Part shown: in pieces, positions 59,067 to 64,000 of the stretch | How the letters are laid out: every line of letters begins with the position of its first letter | Position numbering within the stretch: position 1 is the first letter of the stretch | Translations under genes and position numbers: made by a program | Notes under the pieces: model-generated | The model's database searches: none | Told to the model about the DNA's origin: nothing | The model's input: the letters and a program-made list of their open reading frames with translations, nothing else | From: an uncultured Thermoanaerobaculia bacterium | GTDB lineage: Bacteria > Acidobacteriota > Thermoanaerobaculia > Multivoradales > Multivoraceae | Direction: 5' to 3' | Length of the DNA: 64,000 nt | Assembly: GCA_951812325.1 (NCBI GenBank) | Contig: OX638294.1 | Span: 3,820,859-3,884,858 of the forward strand

Positions 59067-60788
59067 AGCCGGTTGCTTGCGCTCGCGGTTCTCGCGGCGG
59101 TGGCGCCGGCGTTCGCCGCACCGGTTCCGGCGCAGGTGATTCCGGAACGGCCGCAGGACCTGCGGTTTGCGCCGTCCGTCTTCGAGCCGCCGCCGGTTTC
59201 CGGGTTGCGCTTCGAACTCGGGAACGGACTGCCGGTCCATGTCGTGCCCGACCGCAGCCTGCCGCTCGTGGACGTCGTGCTGGCGTTTCCGGTCGGAGAC
59301 GGGGACGAGGGGCCGGGCGAGGACGGGTTGGCCTCGATGACGGCGGCGATGGCGCGGCGCGGCGGCGCCGGCGAACTCGGCCCCGATGAGCTCGACGACG
59401 AGATCGACGCCCTGGGCGCCCGGATCGAGGCGAGCAGCTCCTGGGGGCGTACCGTGCTGGTGCTCGACTCGGGTTCCGGGTCGGTCGACCGGGGTCTGGA
59501 ACTCCTCGCGGCGATCCTGTTCCAGCCGCGGTTCGACGAAGCGCGGCTGGAGCAGGCGAAGGAGAACCTCCGCGTCAGCCTGCTGGCGGCGGCCGACGAC
59601 CCGCGGGCGGTTCTCGAACGGGAGTGGCTGCGTCTGGTTCACGGGCCGGGTTCCCCGCGCAGCCGCCGTTTGACCGAGGCCTCGGTCGCGGCGTTCGAGA
59701 GCGAGGCTCTGGCCGGGTTCCACCGGCGGCACTGGAGTTCACGGGGAGCGGTGATCGCCGCCTCGGGCGACGTCGACCCCGAATCGCTGGTGGCGCGCCT
59801 GGATGAACTGTTCGGCGGTTGGGCGCCGCGGCCATCGGCGGCGGGCGGGGAGGCGACGGACTCCACGGCCGCTCACGGGCCAGGTGGCCAAACCGCTGCT
59901 GCCCGTCGCCGGTCGCGCGGTGGCGATGGGCACGATCGACCGCTGGCGGCGCCCGCGGAGTCGGTTCAGGCCTCGGCGCCGACCGTGGGCGGAGAGTCGA
60001 CAGGAGACCGAGGGCCCACCGCAGCCGAAGGGTCGACTGGAACCGGAGGGCCGGCTGGAGGCGCGAGACCGACTGGAGCGGAAGGGTCTCCACGGGTTGC
60101 CGCCGCTTCGCCGGGCTGGTGGACGATCGACCGGCCCGGTCCTCAGGCGGCGATGGCCATCGGTCACCGCGGCGCCCTGTCCGATTCCTGGGATTCTCGC
60201 GATCGCTGGGCCCTGATCCTGCTGGCCGAGATTCTCGACGGCCCGGGCGCGGTGTCGCGCCTGCGGTCCCGCCTCCAGTTGGAAGCTGGTCTCGCCTATC
60301 GGGTTCTGACCACGTTCGACATGGACGTGATTCCGGTCGAGCCGCCCCCGGTGCATTCGCCCGGCCGGGAGCGAGGTGAGTTCCGGATCTTCCTTGAGAC
60401 CGCTCCGGAATCGGCTGCCGCTGCCGCGGTCGTTGTGCTGGAGGAACTCCGACGCGTGCGGCGCGACCTGGTGCATGAGGACGAGATCGCCACCGCACGC
60501 CAGTCGCTCCTGGCCCGGCTGCCGCTGCTCTTCGACCGCGCCGAGACGATCGCCGGGCGGTTTGCCGAGGACGAACTGCTGGGTCGGCCTCATTCGTACT
60601 GGGCACGCTACCGGGATCGGCTTGCCGCGGTGACCGCGGCCGATGTTCGTCGTGCGGCCCGGCGCTTCATCGAACCCGAAGGCGTCGCTCTGCTGGTGAT
60701 CGGCGACCGCGCGGCGGTGCGCGGCGGACGCGGCATGGATGAACTGCGACGCGCGTTGGGGTCTCCACGGGCTTCGAGAAGCCGGTGA
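59064..60788 (+). CDS. M16-family peptidase homologue, non-catalytic subunit
   Basis: A 574-residue secreted M16 homologue (signal SRLLALAVLAAVAPAFAAPVPAQ). The N-terminal domain aligns with M16 (LRFELGNGLPVHVVPDRSLPLVDVVLAF) but the HxxEH site is replaced by DGLASMTAAM, so no zinc is bound. The C-terminal half retains GLAYRVLTTFD and FEDELLG-like segments (IAGRFAEDELLGRPHSYW). A roughly 100-residue low-complexity Gly/Ser/Thr-rich linker sits at 850-1,150 bases into the gene. Paired active/inactive M16 subunits are known from bacterial and mitochondrial processing peptidases. GTG 59064 is the start. Confidence 0.85.
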   Translation: MSRLLALAVLAAVAPAFAAPVPAQVIPERPQDLRFAPSVFEPPPVSGLRFELGNGLPVHVVPDRSLPLVDVVLAFPVGDGDEGPGEDGLASMTAAMARRGGAGELGPDELDDEIDALGARIEASSSWGRTVLVLDSGSGSVDRGLELLAAILFQPRFDEARLEQAKENLRVSLLAAADDPRAVLEREWLRLVHGPGSPRSRRLTEASVAAFESEALAGFHRRHWSSRGAVIAASGDVDPESLVARLDELFGGWAPRPSAAGGEATDSTAAHGPGGQTAAARRRSRGGDGHDRPLAAPAESVQASAPTVGGESTGDRGPTAAEGSTGTGGPAGGARPTGAEGSPRVAAASPGWWTIDRPGPQAAMAIGHRGALSDSWDSRDRWALILLAEILDGPGAVSRLRSRLQLEAGLAYRVLTTFDMDVIPVEPPPVHSPGRERGEFRIFLETAPESAAAAAVVVLEELRRVRRDLVHEDEIATARQSLLARLPLLFDRAETIAGRFAEDELLGRPHSYWARYRDRLAAVTAADVRRAARRFIEPEGVALLVIGDRAAVRGGRGMDELRRALGSPRASRSR

Positions 60789-61023
60789 CCGCAGTTGCAG
60801 GAGGCGCCGCAACACTCTCCCGGTCGTCTCCGGGTTGCCGGACCAAAGGGGCTGCGCGGCTGCCGCGGTCAGCCACTCGCCCGGTTGTGCAAAGCCGTTC
60901 TCCGGACGAATCGGGTGAGAACGGGTCGAAGTTCCAGCGGCGGGCCGCCGGTCGGGTCGCTGGCCGCGGCGGCGTCATCGTGGAAGGGCCGCCGCTCCGC
61001 CCGGTCCGGGCTTCGTGCGCGAT

Positions 61024-61065
61024 GCGTCAGCAGACGGGCGTCAGCAGACGGGCGTCAGTAGACGG
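61024..61065. repeat. Three 14-bp tandem repeats at the DUF3179 gene end
   Basis: GCGTCAGCAGACGG twice, then GCGTCAGTAGACGG, spanning the DUF3179 stop (TGA on minus strand, 61055-61057). The extra copies extend into the 3' gap, which otherwise (60789-61023) holds no gene. Confidence 0.9.
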
Positions 61066-62509
61066 CGGTGTCAGGATAGAACGCGTACCAGCCGAACCAG
61101 AAGGCGACGTGGCCGGGGACGCGGGGCAGCAGGTCGCCTCCCGCTTGCGGCGCGAGGCCTTCCTCGGCGATCCACCAGGTCGTTCCGTCCCTGGCTTGAA
61201 GGTGACGAAGCGCTCCGGGCGCCGGCGGATCGAAGGTCAGGGCGCCGCGTTCGTAGGCGCGTACGGCGCCGCTCGAATCGTCCAGGACGAGCACGATGGG
61301 CAGGCCGCCCAACGTGTCGTGGACGAGACGCTCGGCCTGCAGTTTGGCCAGCGGGTACGCTTTCGCCGCGCGGTTGATCCGCAGGACGTAGACCTGTTCG
61401 TTTCGTTCCAGAGCGTCGCTTTGCCGCCAGACCGGGAACTCGACGCCGGCGCGTTGGGCGTCGGCGGCGCCTTCGACGTAGCGGTATCCGGTTCGACGCG
61501 CGGTATCCGGATCGGGGCGCATGATGGACGTGTCGGGGTGACGGTGTCGCCACGCATCCCACGTTGTCAGCGTCATGGGCAGCATCTGGAGGACGACACC
61601 TTCGGCGGCGCGCTCGCCGAGGACAGCTTCTCCCGTCAGATTGCTCCAAAGGCTGAGCGTGGCGCGGTCGAACATCAGCTTGTTCGATCGGTAGAGCAGA
61701 CCCGAGGTGCCGAACCGCAGACGCTCGCCGTTTTCGCCCACGGCCGAATAGAGGATGGCGGAACCGCACAGGGTGCAGAAGGAGATGGTGATCGGCTGAC
61801 CGCCGACCGTGTCGTTCAGGAGTTCGTGCCAGCTCAGCACCTTGACGGGATAGGCACGCCGCTCGCCGCCCAGGCTGACGCCGAACACGGTGTCGGCGCC
61901 GCGCATGAAGCGCGCCATGTCGGCGGGAACGGAGGCGGGGTCGTCGACCGCCGGGATTCCGTCCAGCGGCACGCCGCCCCACTGGACTTCCCGCAGTCGT
62001 AGCTTGACCGTTGCTTCAGGACTGAGAATGCGGCCGTAGACGGGGTCGATGCGCGAGAACAGTCTCCCCTTCCATCCGACGTAGCCGGCCGGCGGCTCGA
62101 GATCCTGGCGGCTGCCGACGTAGCGAAGCCAGTCCCGGTAGCGGCCGCCGGGCTGCGCGCCGGACAAACGCTCGAGGAGCTGCCTGACATCGCGTCTCGC
62201 CTCGCTCGGCGCGAAGAAGTACGTGTCGACCAGTGGTACCAGGGTCGAGGGATCCGCGTTGGCGAGTGCCTTTGCGGCTCTGCGCCTCGGCTTCTGCTTT
62301 TCCGCCGTCAAGGCCAGGAGGCGCTTGTAGATCTGGTTGCCCGAGTCGGCTCTGCCGGCGCTGCTGTCCGGGGTCGGAACCGTCGGAGGGCCGGCCGGCG
62401 GATCGTCCATCAGCCGCTCCTGCGCCGGGAATGCAGGCGCGCCGGCCGCTGTGGTCAGGCAGAAGACCGGCGCGGCCAACCGAAGGAACGCGGCTCTGAT
62501 CATCCTCAT
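61055..62509 (-). CDS. Secreted DUF3179 protein
   Basis: A 484-residue protein with signal peptide (MIRAAFLRLAAPVFCLTTAAGAPAFPAQ) and a DUF3179 domain: DGIPAVDDPASVPADMARFM, AYPVKVLSWHELLNDTVGGQPI, SFCTLCGSAILYSA with its Cys pair, LLYRSNKLMFDR, and later AYPLAKLQAERLVHDTLGGLPIVLVLDD. The family is common in archaea and bacteria but its function is undetermined. Start ATG 62509 or 62503. It is divergent from the CARDB-like gene, sharing a short promoter region with GATACTATC. Confidence 0.85.
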   Translation of the reverse strand: MRMIRAAFLRLAAPVFCLTTAAGAPAFPAQERLMDDPPAGPPTVPTPDSSAGRADSGNQIYKRLLALTAEKQKPRRRAAKALANADPSTLVPLVDTYFFAPSEARRDVRQLLERLSGAQPGGRYRDWLRYVGSRQDLEPPAGYVGWKGRLFSRIDPVYGRILSPEATVKLRLREVQWGGVPLDGIPAVDDPASVPADMARFMRGADTVFGVSLGGERRAYPVKVLSWHELLNDTVGGQPITISFCTLCGSAILYSAVGENGERLRFGTSGLLYRSNKLMFDRATLSLWSNLTGEAVLGERAAEGVVLQMLPMTLTTWDAWRHRHPDTSIMRPDPDTARRTGYRYVEGAADAQRAGVEFPVWRQSDALERNEQVYVLRINRAAKAYPLAKLQAERLVHDTLGGLPIVLVLDDSSGAVRAYERGALTFDPPAPGALRHLQARDGTTWWIAEEGLAPQAGGDLLPRVPGHVAFWFGWYAFYPDTAVY

Positions 62510-62523
62510 GAGAGACCTGTCGA

Positions 62524-62529
62524 TACTAT
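62524..62529 (+). promoter_or_regulatory. Candidate -10 (TACTAT) in the divergent promoter
   Basis: TACTAT lies seven bases before ATG 62537, giving a leaderless or near-leaderless start. On the opposite strand the same bases read ATAGTA within GGATAGTATCG and could serve the DUF3179 gene about 15 bases upstream of its ATG. Only 27 bp separate the two start codons. Confidence 0.4.
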
Positions 62530-62536
62530 CCGTGCC

Positions 62537-63079
62537 ATGTTGAACGCGAGGCCCGGCACCGGAACTTCCGGTGTCGGAACCAGGTCACGGTTGGTTTCAG
62601 CCGCGTCAGCCGCCGCCATCGCGTGGTTCCTGTTCAGTGTTCTCGCGGTCGGTGCGCGGGCACAGGAGTCGGATGTCCTCCTCGAGAGGATCGAGATCAC
62701 GCCTGCAACGCCGGGCCCGCGCACCCTGTGCCGGTTGACCGCGCGCGTCAGGAACGCCGGCGACCGGGATGTCTACAGTTTCGGCTTCGATGTGGAGCTG
62801 AACGGCCAGGCCTTGCGCGTCTACGAGAACCAGCTGTTTCTTCAGGTGATCGAAGCCGGCGAGTCGGATGGCGTGGCGCTCTACAGTTTCTGGACCTCGG
62901 AAACCGGGCGTCCCGTACCGGCCGACGGCAATCTGGAGGTGCGGGTCCGGCTACGTGAAGCGCGGTGGGTCAGAGTGTCCGAGGTCAAGGAGGATGGCGA
63001 GACGGTGGAGGTGTGGACCCCGGACGGCGCGGTCTCCGGCCTGCCGCAGGTCGTCAGCCGAACTCTGAAGCTGAAGTGA
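62537..63079 (+). CDS. Secreted CARDB-like single-domain protein
   Basis: A 180-residue protein with a signal peptide (AASAAAIAWFLFSVLAVGARAQ) and an Ig-like CARDB-type beta-sandwich (LERIEITPATPGPRTLCRLTARVRN with family-typical spacing, RDVYSFGFDVELNGQ, VALYSFWTSETGRPVP). These domains often mediate adhesion or stabilise secreted enzymes. The stop overlaps the sulfatase start (GTGA), so both are probably made together and exported together. Confidence 0.65.
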   Translation: MLNARPGTGTSGVGTRSRLVSAASAAAIAWFLFSVLAVGARAQESDVLLERIEITPATPGPRTLCRLTARVRNAGDRDVYSFGFDVELNGQALRVYENQLFLQVIEAGESDGVALYSFWTSETGRPVPADGNLEVRVRLREARWVRVSEVKEDGETVEVWTPDGAVSGLPQVVSRTLKLK

Positions 63080-64000
63080 AGGCGGCTCGCGTACTCTTCG
63101 CCGCGGTCGCGGGCGGGTTGGCGCTTCTCGTGTCGGGGTGCTCGCCGGGCCCCGAAGCGACCTCGGGAGCAGCCGCCGAGTCGCCTCGCCCGCCGGTCGT
63201 CATGATCTCGATCGACACGTTGCGTTCGGACCGGCTTCCCGCTTACGGATACGGCGCGGTCGAGACCCCCGCCATCGACCGCCTGGCGGCCGATGGCGTG
63301 CTGTTCGAGCGTGCCTTCACGCATGTGAACGTGACCTTGCCCGCCCACGCCAGCCTGTTCACGGGTCTGCTGCCGGCGGTGCACGGCGTACGCGACAACG
63401 CCGGCTACCGGCTGGGCGAGAGCATCCCGACGCTGGCGGCCGAGCTGAACCGGCACGGCTATGCCACCGGCGGTTTCGTGTCCTCCTGGGTCCTGCGCGC
63501 CTGGACTGGAATCGACCGCGGTTTCGACGTGTACGACGACGGCGTCCGATTCGAAACGGGACGTCAACTGGGCGATTTGCAGCGGGCGGGGCCGGAGACC
63601 CTTGCGGCCGCCTCGGGTTGGTTGGACGGCGTGGCGGACGTTCCTTTCTTCCTGTTTCTGCACCTCTACGAGCCTCATGCGCCCTATCAGCCGCCGGCGC
63701 CGTTCGCGGGCCGCTACGAGGACGCTTACGACGGCGAGGTGGCGGCAGCCGACCGCGTCGTCGGCGATCTGCTCCGGCGCCTGGAACGGCTCGGGCTCTA
63801 CGACGAAGCCCTCGTCATCCTGCTCTCCGATCACGGCGAGGGCCTGATGGATCATGGCGAGATGGACCACCTGGTCTTCATCTACCGCGAAGTGCTGCAG
63901 GTGCCCCTGATCGTGAAACTGCCGGGCGGGAAGCGCGCCGGCGAGAGGGTTGGCGTCAACGTCCAACTCGCCGACGTCGCGCGGACCCTCTATTCGTTCC
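63076..64000 (+). CDS. Sulfatase-family lipoprotein (cut by window end)
   Basis: From GTG 63076, overlapping the previous stop by four bases, at least 308 residues to the window edge with no stop. Lipoprotein signal VLFAAVAGGLALLVSGC-S, then a sulfatase/alkaline-phosphatase fold: VVMISIDTLRSDRLPAYGYG (metal site), NVTLPAHASLFTGLLP at the nucleophile region, FFLFLHLYEPHAPY, and ILLSDHGEGLMDHGEM. The nucleophile segment has T-L-P-A-H instead of C/S-x-P-x-R, so it is not a formylglycine-dependent sulfatase. Thr or another residue may act, or it may be a phosphotransferase or hydrolase relative. Confidence 0.82.
   Translation, partial: MKAARVLFAAVAGGLALLVSGCSPGPEATSGAAAESPRPPVVMISIDTLRSDRLPAYGYGAVETPAIDRLAADGVLFERAFTHVNVTLPAHASLFTGLLPAVHGVRDNAGYRLGESIPTLAAELNRHGYATGGFVSSWVLRAWTGIDRGFDVYDDGVRFETGRQLGDLQRAGPETLAAASGWLDGVADVPFFLFLHLYEPHAPYQPPAPFAGRYEDAYDGEVAAADRVVGDLLRRLERLGLYDEALVILLSDHGEGLMDHGEMDHLVFIYREVLQVPLIVKLPGGKRAGERVGVNVQLADVARTLYSF

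Overview
The window is one GC-rich, gene-dense bacterial chromosome segment with genes on both strands. The gene set is ImuA/ImuB, ThuA, PafA-type phosphatase, oligopeptidase B, DUF3179, ASPIC/UnbV FG-GAP protein, several CoA-linked oxidation enzymes, an F420-type LLM oxidoreductase, outer-membrane barrels and many lipoproteins. It suggests a Gram-negative heterotroph, most plausibly of the Acidobacteriota or a similar lineage; this is inference, because no rRNA or other marker gene is present. No tRNA or rRNA gene was recognised by eye.

Layout. 0.4-4.3 kb: a STAND-like ATPase with a leaderless-type promoter, then the imuA-imuB mutasome pair. 4.6-9.2 kb: arsS (arsenosugar radical SAM), a class II Fic protein, ThuA and an LLM oxidoreductase. 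9.5-16.8 kb: an MMPL/RND exporter, a coupled diphthine-ammonia-ligase-like, BtuF-like, GT-C transferase and DUF547 run, and a beta-barrel with a small Cys protein. 17.4-22.4 kb: lipid and peptide catabolism (enoyl-CoA hydratase, thiolase, Tsx-like porin, SDR, M20 peptidase). 22.8-30 kb: a mobile or degenerating patch. It holds a methyltransferase-radical SAM fusion, a broken IS5-type transposase, a DUF222-HNH protein with five 22-residue repeats, an IS3 remnant, and a 5'-truncated paralogue of the radical SAM gene. 30-44.7 kb: an AlbA/Schlafen-type ATPase, sulfatase, OmpA-BON protein, lipoproteins, enoyl-CoA hydratase, a block of 155-bp repeats, YdjC deacetylase, PafA-type phosphatase, ornithine-cyclodeaminase-like protein, oligopeptidase B and a GFA protein. 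45-51.5 kb: a decayed matrixin-like metalloprotease followed by three tandem secreted proteins with formylglycine-generating-enzyme (C-type-lectin) folds. 51.7-64 kb: acyl-CoA dehydrogenase, folK and a folP-folB fusion, an FG-GAP protein, a paired M16 protease, DUF3179, a CARDB-like protein and a sulfatase cut by the window end.

Most interesting system. The three tandem FGE-fold proteins carry four C-terminal segments with the hallmarks of variable regions (VRs) of a diversity-generating retroelement (DGR). Invariant framework codons are interspersed with codons that differ between copies mainly at the first two bases and usually keep a third-base C, as adenine mutagenesis of AAC codons would produce. 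After each gene's stop codon a CCAAGG.../...CCTTGG stem-loop lies at a fixed distance. No reverse transcriptase or template repeat was seen here, so the retroelement would have to act from elsewhere, or the array is a relic. The family also shows domain shuffling: one gene has two FGE domains joined by a beta-domain, and its neighbour looks like the same gene with the first FGE domain lost.

A second recurrent theme is pairs of about 28-38-nt direct repeats whose starts are 71-77 bp apart, with a different sequence at each locus. Several duplicate the stop/start junction of an originally overlapping gene pair, so they appear to have separated translationally coupled genes or extended N-terminal leaders.
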